Shown one piece after another: positions 1 through 9,512 of a stretch of DNA of 24,404 nucleotides. The DNA lies in contig JANRIF010000193.1 of the NCBI GenBank assembly GCA_033765245.1, forward strand, positions 1 through 24,404, read 5' to 3'. The notes beneath the pieces were generated by a model. It made no database searches. It saw only the letters and a list, made by a program, of their open reading frames with translations, and had not been told where the DNA came from. Every line of letters begins with the position of its first letter. Position 1 is the stretch's first letter. The stretch is from GCA-002840015 sp033765245 (GTDB taxonomy: Bacteria > Pseudomonadota > Gammaproteobacteria > Xanthomonadales > Xanthomonadaceae). The position numbers and the translations under genes are program-made.

Positions 1-22
1 CCCCCGGCAGCTCGCCAGCGCG

Positions 23-895
23 TCAGTTCACCCAACCGGCCAGGACGAACAGGGCGAGGATGGCGAGCCAGACCAGCAGGATGCGCCAGACCAGGCTCAT
101 GGCGTCGCGCAATGCGAGCAGGGCGGGCGATTCGCTGGCCGGTTCGTCGGCGTCGGCCGCTTCTGCAGCGAGTTCGCAATTGACGCTGGCGCGCGCGGCG
201 GCGTAAAGGAAACCCAGATCGAGGTGCCAGCCGTCGCGCTGCCATTCGCGCCATGCCGCCAGCACGGTGTCGAAGTTTGCCACCAGTGCCAGCGCCAGCG
301 TCATCAATTGCGCTGCCGGCCAATCGAGCAAAACCTTGAACCGGCGCAGGCCGTCGCGTTGTGCTTGCGGCAAGGCCTCGTCGCGCGCGGCCAAGGCGGT
401 CAGGCGATAGCCAATGGCGCCGAGCGGGCCCAGCAGCAGGAACCACAGCAGGACGCCGAACCAGCGCGACAGCGCGCCGGCAAACACCGCCTCGACCAGG
501 CTCGGGCCGTCCCAGCTCAACGCGACCTCGGGGTTTATCTGCGCCGCCGCCCGCCGCCGTGCCTCGGCGCCTTCGGCATGCAGCACGCTGTCGACGTCAC
601 GGTCCAGATCGTGCGGCCCCCAGGCGTAGAACAGTGCGACTACCGCCAGCGCGAAATATGGCAGGCCGAACCCGACGTCACGCAACGACGCCGCCAGCAA
701 CCCCACCAGCGCCGCCGGGATGCCGGCGCTGAGCAGCCCGCCCCAGCGACCACGCCACCACTCGCCTGCGCCCGCCTGCGCCTGCAGCCATTGGCGCCAT
801 TCATCGAACCAGCCGAACTGGCGCAACGCCACCAGCGGCTGGGCGAGATGGCCGAGCACCAGCGCGATCACGACGGCGACGAGGATGGCGGACAT
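23..895 (-). CDS. ampE: AmpE-like (CobD-related) inner-membrane protein
   Basis: This 290-residue membrane protein resembles AmpE, the regulatory signalling modulator paired with AmpD in beta-lactamase induction, a relative of the CobD/CbiB family. I see hydrophobic segments near residues 3-20, 53-71, 75-92, 138-165, 192-208 and 266-287. Family-like features are the WGPHDLDRDVD stretch at 92-102, as in the AmpE cytoplasmic loop, and an EAVFAGALSRWFGVLLW region at 135-151 that matches the conserved arginine/tryptophan-rich helix shared with CobD. The ATG at 895 directly precedes the first membrane segment; no strong ribosome binding site is visible. It is the last gene of the run starting at 3406 and lies 88 bases after nudC. 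No ampD is visible, but the window ends 22 bases beyond the stop. The biochemical role of AmpE is poorly defined even in well-studied species, so the assignment is by family only. Confidence 0.78.
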   Translation of the reverse strand: MSAILVAVVIALVLGHLAQPLVALRQFGWFDEWRQWLQAQAGAGEWWRGRWGGLLSAGIPAALVGLLAASLRDVGFGLPYFALAVVALFYAWGPHDLDRDVDSVLHAEGAEARRRAAAQINPEVALSWDGPSLVEAVFAGALSRWFGVLLWFLLLGPLGAIGYRLTALAARDEALPQAQRDGLRRFKVLLDWPAAQLMTLALALVANFDTVLAAWREWQRDGWHLDLGFLYAAARASVNCELAAEAADADEPASESPALLALRDAMSLVWRILLVWLAILALFVLAGWVN

Positions 896-983
896 GCGCT
901 GGCTTGGCCCTGATGCGGGAAGGAGGGCTTAGTGTACTTGGTCGCGGCGGCGCGATCCGCTGCGCCGCAACGTGGCGCGCCGT

Positions 984-1880
984 TCAGGCAGCGTCGCGCG
1001 GCGGCGCGTCCAGCCGTTGCGACAGCCACGCATCCAGCAGCCGGCGCGCGATCGAAATCGCGAATGGCGGCAGCAATTCGCCGCTGGCGAACGCGGCGCG
1101 CAGCGCGGCGGCGTCGATCCAAAAGGCTTCCTCGATTTCATCGCCCAGGCGCGGCGCCTGCAACGGCGCGGTGGCGGTGAAACCCAACATCAAGGAGGAC
1201 GGGAACGGCCACGGCTGCGACGCCTGGTAACGGCAGTCGGCGACCGCAAGCCCGACCTCCTCCATCGCCTCGCGCGCCACCGCGTCCTCCAGGCTCTCGC
1301 CGGGCTCGACGAAGCCGGCGATCAGCGAGTAACGGCGTTCCGGCCAGCCCGGCTGACGCGCCAGCAGGACATGGTCGCCGTGGCTGATCAGCGTGATCAC
1401 CGCCGGGTCGGTGCGCGGAAAATGTTCGGCGCCGCAGGCCGCGCAGCGCGCCACGTGACCGGCACGCGCCAACGTCAAGGCGCCACCGCAGACGCTGCAA
1501 AAGCGCGTGCGCGCCTGCCACAACGCCAGCGCCCGTGCGTAGGCGCCGACGCCCGCTTCGAACGCATCGAAGCGCGCGGCCGCGGCGCGCAGGTCCAGCC
1601 ACTGCGGCGGCGCCCATTCGGCGTCACCGACCGCGCGCGAAAACCAGGCTTCGTCGCCGCGCAAGCCGAGAAAACATGCTTCCTGCCAGCACCCGTCGGG
1701 ATCCTCGCCGTGCAGCAGATGCAGGGCGTCGCCGGACTCGACCGCGCCGAGGCGGCCCGACCCATCCACCAGGATCAAGCGCGCCTGTCGGCGCAGCGCC
1801 CGCAAGGCCTCGGGCTGGTCGCGCAGATGCTCCGCGCGATCGAGCGCGAGTCCGGCGAACAGGGGCGGCGGCGCATTCAC
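984..1880 (-). CDS. nudC: NADH pyrophosphatase / RNA decapping hydrolase NudC
   Basis: NudC hydrolyses NAD(H) to NMN(H) and AMP and removes NAD caps from RNA 5' ends. The 298-residue protein shows the family layout: an N-terminal domain (about 1-125), a four-cysteine zinc ribbon (C128, C131, C146, C149) and a C-terminal Nudix domain. The Nudix box at 189-211 fits GX5EX7REUXEEXGU exactly (G189, E195, R203, E204, E207, E208, G210). The SQPWPFPSS motif at 221-229, diagnostic for the NADH-specific subfamily, follows it. The start is a GTG at 1880, chosen because it overlaps the erpA stop in the sequence GTGA, which suggests translational coupling; an ATG four bases further in is out of frame. All catalytic residues appear intact. 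Length is slightly above the E. coli enzyme, as is common in this order. Confidence 0.95.
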   Translation of the reverse strand: MNAPPPLFAGLALDRAEHLRDQPEALRALRRQARLILVDGSGRLGAVESGDALHLLHGEDPDGCWQEACFLGLRGDEAWFSRAVGDAEWAPPQWLDLRAAAARFDAFEAGVGAYARALALWQARTRFCSVCGGALTLARAGHVARCAACGAEHFPRTDPAVITLISHGDHVLLARQPGWPERRYSLIAGFVEPGESLEDAVAREAMEEVGLAVADCRYQASQPWPFPSSLMLGFTATAPLQAPRLGDEIEEAFWIDAAALRAAFASGELLPPFAISIARRLLDAWLSQRLDAPPRDAA

Positions 1881-2233
1881 ACCGCGAACGAGCTGCCGCA
1901 GCCGCAGGTGGTCTTGGCGTTGGGGTTGCGGATCACGAACTGCGCGCCGGTCAGCGATTCGCTGTAGTCGACCTCGGCGCCCATCAGGTATTGCAGGCTG
2001 AGCGGATCGACCAGCAGCACCACGTCGTCGGTACGCACCGCGACGTCGTCCTCGGCCTGCTGCTCGTCGAAGGTGAAACCGTACTGGAACCCGGAACAGC
2101 CGCCGCCGCTGATGTACACGCGCAGCTTGAGGGCATCGTTGCCCTCCTCGCGAATCAACTCGCGCACCTTGCGGGCCGCCGCCGCGGTGAATGCCAGCGG
2201 GGTGTCGAGTTGTTGGTAGGTCGGGATGTTCAT
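1877..2233 (-). CDS. erpA: Iron-sulfur cluster insertion protein ErpA
   Basis: This A-type carrier delivers Fe-S clusters to apo-enzymes, in E. coli including those of isoprenoid synthesis. The 118-residue protein has the HesB/IscA fold signature with three conserved cysteines: C46 in GGGCSGF, and C110 and C112 in the C-terminal CGCGSSF. The TYQQLDTPLAFTAAAARKV start is typical of the ErpA branch rather than IscA, and no isc genes are nearby. An in-frame ATG exists 16 codons upstream, but that extension is arginine-rich and unlike the family, so the ATG at 2233 is preferred. It lies 31 bases after the bactofilin stop, and its own stop overlaps the nudC start. Confidence 0.95.
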   Translation of the reverse strand: MNIPTYQQLDTPLAFTAAAARKVRELIREEGNDALKLRVYISGGGCSGFQYGFTFDEQQAEDDVAVRTDDVVLLVDPLSLQYLMGAEVDYSESLTGAQFVIRNPNAKTTCGCGSSFAV

Positions 2234-2264
2234 GGCGTCAAGATGGGGCCTTGCGCGCCCGCGA

Positions 2265-2675
2265 TCAAGCCTTTTCGGCATCCACTGCGGCCCCGTCCCG
2301 CGCCGGCGCCTCGCTGTGGATCAGGCGACCGGTGAACATCGCCCCTGCCGCCATCTCGATCACCCGGTAGTGGATGTTGCCCTGCACGCGCGCGTGCGCC
2401 GCCAGCTCCACCCGCTCGACCGCATGCACGTCGCCGTCGAGCTGGCCGTTGACGATCACCACCGGCACGTTCACCTCACCCTCGATCATGCCGTGCTCGG
2501 CCAACGTCAGCACCGCCTGCGTGCCCTCGTCGGCGCGGATCGAGCCGTGCACCCGACCCTCGATGTACAACCCGCCGGAGAAGGTGACGTCGCCGCGAAT
2601 CACCACCTGCGCGCCGATCAGGGTGTCGACCTGGCCGGTGCTGCGCGCGGTGCGCGCCTTGTTCTTGCTGAACAT
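2265..2675 (-). CDS. Bactofilin (polymer-forming cytoskeletal protein)
   Basis: Bactofilins polymerise without nucleotide into filaments that act as scaffolds at the cytoplasmic face of the membrane. This 136-residue protein has the usual form: a short charged N-terminal tail (1-14), then a core at about 16-118 made of short beta-helix repeats rich in G-D-V/G-x-V turns (IRGDV, IEGRVHGSI, IEGEVNV, LDGDVHA, VQGNIHY, FTGRLIH), and a short acidic tail. The ATG at 2675 follows the stop of the upstream coiled-coil membrane protein by two bases. The frame remains open far upstream, but that portion overlaps the neighbour's coding frame and does not look like bactofilin. The immediate membrane-protein neighbour suggests the two may work together in cell envelope or shape functions; this is inferred from context. 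Confidence 0.92.
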   Translation of the reverse strand: MFSKNKARTARSTGQVDTLIGAQVVIRGDVTFSGGLYIEGRVHGSIRADEGTQAVLTLAEHGMIEGEVNVPVVIVNGQLDGDVHAVERVELAAHARVQGNIHYRVIEMAAGAMFTGRLIHSEAPARDGAAVDAEKA

Positions 2676-2677
2676 GT

Positions 2678-3406
2678 TCAATTCCCCGCGTTGGTGGCGC
2701 CGTCCCAGGGGAAGGCTTGTTCGATGTCGGCGCCGTCGGCGCGCAGCCGGACCTGCACCCGATGCGGGGCGAAGCCTGCCGGCAGCATAAGGGACCCTTC
2801 CACCTGCTGGAAGTAGCGGAACGAGAACGGCTGCGGCGCGGCGCCAGGTTGCTGCAGCAGCGACGGCCAGTCCAGCGTCTGCAACTGCCCGGCCTTGGCG
2901 CCGTCCACCCGCAAGGTCAGATCGCCCTTGCTGATCTTGCCGCGGTTGAGGTTCTGGGTGAGTGTGACCGAGTAACGCCAGGCGCCACCGGCTTCCGGCG
3001 CCAGCCGGATGCTGTGTACCGTCAGCCCCCGGCGCTGGCCGCTGGAGCCGACCAGACGCTCGTAGAACGCCACGTCGGCGCGCAGTTGCGCGATCTCCTC
3101 GTCGCGTTCGGTCAAGGTGTCCTGCAGCCCCTGATTGGCGGTTCGGCTGATGTCGTCCGAACGCTTGAGCGTACTTTCGCGCTGCCGCAGCGTCTCGATG
3201 GTGTCGTTGGCGGTGGCCAGCGCCGCCGCCGATGCGTGCAGTTGCTCCCGCACCCATGTCAGCTCGGGTGCCGCGCGACGCGCCGACCAGGACCATGCCA
3301 CCAGCAGCGAGAGCGCCCACAGCAGCAGCACCGCCGCCAGCACCCGCCGCTGGCGCGGCCGCGATGGCACGATCACGAAATGGCGGTGCGGGCGTGGAGT
3401 GCTCAT
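2678..3406 (-). CDS. Coiled-coil membrane protein, DUF6776-like
   Basis: This 242-residue protein has no known function. It has a short basic cytoplasmic N-terminus, one membrane segment at about residues 21-39, a probable coiled coil at about 50-117 (heptad-like runs around ETLRQRESTLKRS and LTERDEEIAQLRADV), and a C-terminal beta-rich region at about 125-242 facing the periplasm. The AFYERLVG motif at 113-120, where helix meets sheet domain, is what I associate with DUF6776. The ATG at 3406 precedes the membrane anchor; earlier in-frame starts would lie within or upstream of the promoter at 3417-3445. It is the first gene of the bactofilin-erpA-nudC-ampE run. A link to the bactofilin polymer is plausible from the two-base spacing but unproven. 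Confidence 0.82.
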   Translation of the reverse strand: MSTPRPHRHFVIVPSRPRQRRVLAAVLLLWALSLLVAWSWSARRAAPELTWVREQLHASAAALATANDTIETLRQRESTLKRSDDISRTANQGLQDTLTERDEEIAQLRADVAFYERLVGSSGQRRGLTVHSIRLAPEAGGAWRYSVTLTQNLNRGKISKGDLTLRVDGAKAGQLQTLDWPSLLQQPGAAPQPFSFRYFQQVEGSLMLPAGFAPHRVQVRLRADGADIEQAFPWDGATNAGN

Positions 3407-3416
3407 GCAGCGTTCC

Positions 3417-3445
3417 GGTATAGCGGCGCACGGTGCGGGCGTCAA
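3417..3445 (-). promoter_or_regulatory. Predicted sigma-70 promoter for the DUF6776-bactofilin run
   Basis: Read on the minus strand, TTGACG (3445-3440) and TATACC (3422-3417) are separated by exactly 17 bases. Transcription would start about 3410, giving a very short leader before the ATG at 3406. Match by eye only. Confidence 0.5.
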
Positions 3446-3474
3446 CTGCGCTGCCGGCACCTTGCGGCATTTCA

Positions 3475-3503
3475 CTGACACAAGCCCGCGACATCCGCAT
3501 AAT
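3475..3503 (+). promoter_or_regulatory. Predicted sigma-70 promoter for the two-receiver signalling gene
   Basis: CTGACA (3475-3480) and CATAAT (3498-3503) are separated by 17 bases, close to the TTGACA/TATAAT consensus. A start near 3510 leaves a leader of about 14 bases containing an AGGGGA ribosome binding site before the ATG at 3524. It is back-to-back with the minus-strand promoter at 3417-3445, with about 29 bases between the two -35 boxes. Confidence 0.5.
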
Positions 3504-3523
3504 GCGTCGCATAGGGGAAATCC

Positions 3524-6115
3524 ATGTCGCATGTGTCCAGCCAGGTGATCTCAGCCGCCCGCACCGCCCCACCGCTGGGCCGCGCCAGCGAGGCGCTGGC
3601 CGGGCGGTTGCTGGCGATGCGCGCCGGCGGCTGGGACATCAACGTGCTGGCGCGCCTGCACGACGACGCCGGCGCGGTGCTCGCCGAGGCGGATCGGGAC
3701 GGACACGAGGCGCTGGCGACGCTGGCACGCCAGACCCGCGACCTCCTCGCCGAGGTGCTGCAACGGACCTGCCTGCCGGACGCACCGTCCGCCGCCGCGC
3801 TCGCCGAACTGGCGCTGCAACTGGTCGACGCCAGCACCGCGCTGACCCGGAGCCAGCCGGTGGCGGCGTTCGCGCGCGGCAATCCCGGCCGCGCCGAGAC
3901 CCCACCGCCGGAATACTGGCGCCGCTGGCCCGCTGCGCCGCCCGGCGCGGACGCGCTACCCTGCGTCGTCCTTCCCGTTCACGGACCCGGAGCCGTCATG
4001 ACAACGCCCCCGATTGTCGACCCGCCGTCCGGCGCGCCGCCGCGGCCAGCCAATCCGCCCGGCGCCCACCGACGCATCTACCACCTCACCGACAGCGGCA
4101 CGCTCGCCTGCGAGCTGGACCAGCGCCTGGAGGCGGAAGGATTCGAGGTGGAGTTGCTGAACACCACCGACGAGCTGATCGAGATACTGGGCGCGCTGCC
4201 GCCGGATCTGGTGCTGGTGGACAACACCTTCCTCGACGATCTGGCGCGCATCGGCACGCCGCTGCAAACCGCCCGCCAGCGCAGCGGAACCCGTCTCGCC
4301 CTGATCGCCATCGCCGACGCCGCCAACATGCCGCTGCGGCTGACCGCGCACCGCGCCGGCGCCGATCTGCTGATCGTCAACCCCCAGGACGTCGAAACGG
4401 TACTGGAGCAATTGCGTCACGTGCTGATCCCGCCGCCGGAGCAGCCCTATCGGGTGCTGATCGTGGAGGACGACCGCTCGCAGGGCGTGTTCGCCGAAAG
4501 CATCCTGCGCAATGCCGGCATGGAGGCGCGCGTGGTGGAGGACCCGCTGGCGGTGCTCGATACGCTGCGCGAGTTCAAGCCGGACCTGATCCTGATGGAC
4601 CTGTACATGCCGCTGTGCGACGGCATCGAGTTGACCGCGCTGATCCGCGAGCAGCCCGAACTGCTGTCCATCCCGATCGTATTCCTGAGCGGCGAAGGCG
4701 ACCCGGACGTGCAATTCGACGTGATCGACGCCGGCGCCGACGATTTCCTCGCCAAGCCGGTGCGACCGCGCCACTTGATTGCCGCGGTGCAGAACCGCAT
4801 CCAGCGCGCCCGCGCGCAGGAGTCGCGGCGCGGCACCCAGCATTCGGATCATGATGAACGCACCGGCTTGCTGCATCGCGACGCGCTGATGGCGCATCTG
4901 CAGCGCGCGGTGCAGACCAGCATCGCCGGCAACCGGCGCGGCGGTCTGTTGTTCCTGGAGGTCGAGGGCGCCGCGCAATTGCGCGAACGACTCGGCCTGT
5001 CCGCGCTCGAGCAGGCGCTCACCCAGGCCGGGCAGAAGCTGACCGCCGAGCTGGCGCCCGATTGCATCGGTGCACGCCTGGGCGACGCCAGCTTCCTGGT
5101 GGTCAACACACGTGCCGACGTGCCGGCGCTGGAGGCGCGCGCCGCCGGGCTGCGCGCGCTGCTGATGCAGCAGGCATTCGAGATCGACGGCAAGCCGTTG
5201 CGGCTGCGGGTGAGCGTCGGCATCTGTCCGTTCAATGCCGGACTGGGCAATGCCGGCGCCGTGCTCAACGCCGCCGAGCGCGTGTGCCGCGATGCCCGCG
5301 GCCGCGAGCGCGGCATCGCCCGCTACGAAGCGCCCAAGCGCCCGGAAATGCTGATCGAAGCCGGCGTCGAAGCCAGCATCCGCGCCGCCATCGCCGGCCA
5401 GGGTTTCGAACTGATCTACCAGCCGATCGTGGCGGTGCAGGGCGGCGAGCAGGCGCAGTTCCAGGTGTTGCTGCGCCTGCGCGACAGCGCCGGCAAGGTG
5501 CATTCGGCGGCCGAGGTGGTGCCGCTGGCCGAACGGCTCGACCTGCTGGTGGACGTGGACCGCTGGGTGATGGGCGAGGCGATTGCGGTGCTGGCGCGCA
5601 AGCACCGCGAAGGTGGCTCGCTGCGGCTGTTTCTCACCCAGTCGACGCTGACCATGGCCTCCACCGAACAGGCGCAGTGGCTGCGCACCAGCCTGAGCGA
5701 AGCCGGCGTACCACCCGAGTCGCTGGTGGTCGAGATCCGCCTGGACGACGCCATCGTGCATGCCGCCACCGTGGGCGAATTCTGCCGCGACATGGTGCAG
5801 CACGGGGTCAGCTTCTGCCTGAGCCAGTTCGAAGCCGGGCTCGAGAGCGCCAGCCTGATGGGGCGTCTGCCGCTGAGCTTCATCAAGCTGGCGCCCAGGT
5901 ACCAGCAAGCCGGCGCCACGCAGTCGGTGAAGGACGAATTGCACGAGATCATTGCCGATGCCCACCGGCGCGGCATCAAGGTCATCGGACACCGGGTCGA
6001 AGACCCGCAGGCGGCCGCCACCTTGTGGATGGTTGGCATCGACTTTCTGCAGGGCAACCTGGTGCAGCGCGCCGGCGACGACCTCGATTTCGATTTCCAA
6101 TCGGCGGTGCTATGA
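3524..6115 (+). CDS. Two-receiver response regulator with degenerate GGDEF and EAL domains
   Basis: Residue layout of this 863-residue soluble signalling protein: a helical N-terminal region of unknown family (1-115), a proline-rich linker (120-182), a degenerate receiver (184-300, its conserved lysine replaced by N286), a canonical receiver (309-425; E315-D317, phosphoacceptor D359 in LMDLYMP, S389, K411), a GGDEF-like domain (about 440-602) and an EAL-like domain (about 612-850). The GGDEF motif reads LGDAS (519-523). In the EAL domain the catalytic glutamate is Q647 (QVLLR), the expected Asn is T705, the DD pair is S767-Q768, the KID aspartate is A790 and the AEGVE glutamate is H823, while K788 and Q843-G844 remain. 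Neither cyclase nor phosphodiesterase activity is expected; c-di-GMP sensing or protein binding is more likely. The ATG at 3524 has an AGGGGA site; an in-frame ATG at 3998 has its own GGAG site. The hybrid kinase gene 60 bases downstream is the likely partner. Confidence 0.93.
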   Translation: MSHVSSQVISAARTAPPLGRASEALAGRLLAMRAGGWDINVLARLHDDAGAVLAEADRDGHEALATLARQTRDLLAEVLQRTCLPDAPSAAALAELALQLVDASTALTRSQPVAAFARGNPGRAETPPPEYWRRWPAAPPGADALPCVVLPVHGPGAVMTTPPIVDPPSGAPPRPANPPGAHRRIYHLTDSGTLACELDQRLEAEGFEVELLNTTDELIEILGALPPDLVLVDNTFLDDLARIGTPLQTARQRSGTRLALIAIADAANMPLRLTAHRAGADLLIVNPQDVETVLEQLRHVLIPPPEQPYRVLIVEDDRSQGVFAESILRNAGMEARVVEDPLAVLDTLREFKPDLILMDLYMPLCDGIELTALIREQPELLSIPIVFLSGEGDPDVQFDVIDAGADDFLAKPVRPRHLIAAVQNRIQRARAQESRRGTQHSDHDERTGLLHRDALMAHLQRAVQTSIAGNRRGGLLFLEVEGAAQLRERLGLSALEQALTQAGQKLTAELAPDCIGARLGDASFLVVNTRADVPALEARAAGLRALLMQQAFEIDGKPLRLRVSVGICPFNAGLGNAGAVLNAAERVCRDARGRERGIARYEAPKRPEMLIEAGVEASIRAAIAGQGFELIYQPIVAVQGGEQAQFQVLLRLRDSAGKVHSAAEVVPLAERLDLLVDVDRWVMGEAIAVLARKHREGGSLRLFLTQSTLTMASTEQAQWLRTSLSEAGVPPESLVVEIRLDDAIVHAATVGEFCRDMVQHGVSFCLSQFEAGLESASLMGRLPLSFIKLAPRYQQAGATQSVKDELHEIIADAHRRGIKVIGHRVEDPQAAATLWMVGIDFLQGNLVQRAGDDLDFDFQSAVL
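3988..4000 (+). promoter_or_regulatory. Possible internal ribosome binding site and second start
   Basis: GGAG at 3988-3991 lies five to six bases before an in-frame ATG at 3998, within the signalling gene. Initiation here would give a 705-residue form lacking the N-terminal helical region but keeping both receivers and the GGDEF-EAL part. It coincides with the proline-rich linker between domains, where a shorter form would fold independently. Confidence 0.35.
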
Positions 6116-6175
6116 GCAGACCCAGCCCACTGCGCAGCACCGGCACGCCGTGCGCGCACCCTGCCGGAGGTACGC

Positions 6176-8593
<2,418 letters not shown>

Positions 8594-8631
8594 ACGCCTC
8601 GTTTCGCGCCTTTGCCCCCGAGCATGCCGTC

Positions 8632-9018
8632 ATGACCCACCACAGCCGCCTGGCCGGATTCATCATCGATTGCGAGCACGCCGATCTCGGCCAGGTCGCA
8701 CGCTTCTGGAGCGAGGCGCTGGGGCTTCCAGTGCGCGACCCCGACGAGGGCGGCGAGGGCCGCTACGCGGTGCTCGACGCCGATGCGCTCGGCCTGCACG
8801 TCGAGGTACAGGCGGTGGACCACCCCTCGCGAGTGCACCTGGACATCGAGACCGACGACATCGAAGCCGAAGCGAGCCGCCTGGAGCGGCTGGGCGCACA
8901 GCGCATCGCGCTGGTCCGCAACCGCTGGTGGGTGATGCAAGCGCCCAGCGGTCATCGCTTTTGCGTGGTGCCGATGAAACACCCCGAACGCGGGGTGGCG
9001 CCGACGCGCTGGGAATAG
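8632..9018 (+). CDS. VOC-family (glyoxalase-like) protein
   Basis: This 128-residue protein belongs to the vicinal oxygen chelate superfamily of small metal-dependent enzymes and binding proteins. The two expected beta-alpha-beta-beta-beta units are visible: the first around FIIDCEHADLGQVARFWSEALGL (10-32), the second around VHLDIETDDIEAEASRLERLGA (68-89), ending in a VMQAPSGHRFCVVP motif (101-114) typical of the glyoxalase_6 type. No substrate can be named. The ATG at 8632 lies 38 bases after the hybrid kinase stop and only a weak ribosome binding site is visible. It may be co-transcribed with the kinase, but nothing in its sequence suggests signalling. Confidence 0.88.
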   Translation: MTHHSRLAGFIIDCEHADLGQVARFWSEALGLPVRDPDEGGEGRYAVLDADALGLHVEVQAVDHPSRVHLDIETDDIEAEASRLERLGAQRIALVRNRWWVMQAPSGHRFCVVPMKHPERGVAPTRWE

Positions 9019-9194
9019 GCTGACCGCCCCATCGGCCGGACCGGTGGCCGCCCTGGCACGCAACCGCCGTTGGCTATCGATGGCGATCCGCCGCTGCAAC
9101 CGGCGCGTTCCTGCGGTGCCGCATCCCCCGGTGCCCGTTGTGCTTCGCACACCGTAGCGCGACGTTGCGCGGCGGTCGCCATTGCCGACGGGTC
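9019..9194. other. Intergenic region between convergent genes, no gene seen
   Basis: This 176-base stretch separates the VOC gene from the small membrane protein gene, which converge. Open frames here lack family features or good starts. There are short G+C-rich palindromic patches (for example GGCC at both ends of 9034-9050) but no hairpin with a T-run. Confidence 0.5.
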
Positions 9195-9512
9195 TCAGTC
9201 GCGCGGCGCGCCGAACAGCATCGCGCGCAGCCCCACGCCCATCGCTACCACCGCGAGATAGGCGCCATAGGCAATCAGGGCGGCCAGCACCTGCTTCCAG
9301 ATCGGGCCGCTGTCGGCGCTGGCGTGCAGCAACCCCCAACGCATGCCGAGGAAACTGGCACTGACCGCCAGCAGCAACACCGCGCCGTCGAAACGGCGAC
9401 GGGTGCCGCGGCGGGTGAGATGGCGCGGAAAGCTCCAGTAGGCCCAGGCAACGATGGCAAACCAGGGCAGCAACAGCAGTAGCGCCAGCCAGCCTGACAC
9501 GCCCGAACTCAT
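9195..9512 (-). CDS. Small membrane protein of unknown function
   Basis: I do not recognise a family. The 105-residue product has three probable membrane segments, at about residues 6-27, 42-59 and 72-97, joined by a basic loop after the first (PRHLTRRGTRRRF, 29-41), which suggests that loop is cytoplasmic. The ATG at 9512 overlaps the trpS stop as ATGA, so the two are probably translationally coupled; this overlap is the best evidence that the frame is real. Nothing links it mechanistically to tryptophanyl-tRNA synthesis. Confidence 0.75.
   Translation of the reverse strand: MSSGVSGWLALLLLLPWFAIVAWAYWSFPRHLTRRGTRRRFDGAVLLLAVSASFLGMRWGLLHASADSGPIWKQVLAALIAYGAYLAVVAMGVGLRAMLFGAPRD

Noticed and set aside
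2676..3572. Upstream in-frame extension of bactofilin
   Set aside because: It overlaps the DUF6776-like gene in another frame and lacks bactofilin repeats; the ATG at 2675 begins the normal protein.
3956..6100. A 714-codon open frame antisense to the GGDEF-EAL-like gene
   Set aside because: It is a G+C-driven shadow rich in histidine, glutamine and arginine without any domain; the plus strand has clear receiver and EAL folds.
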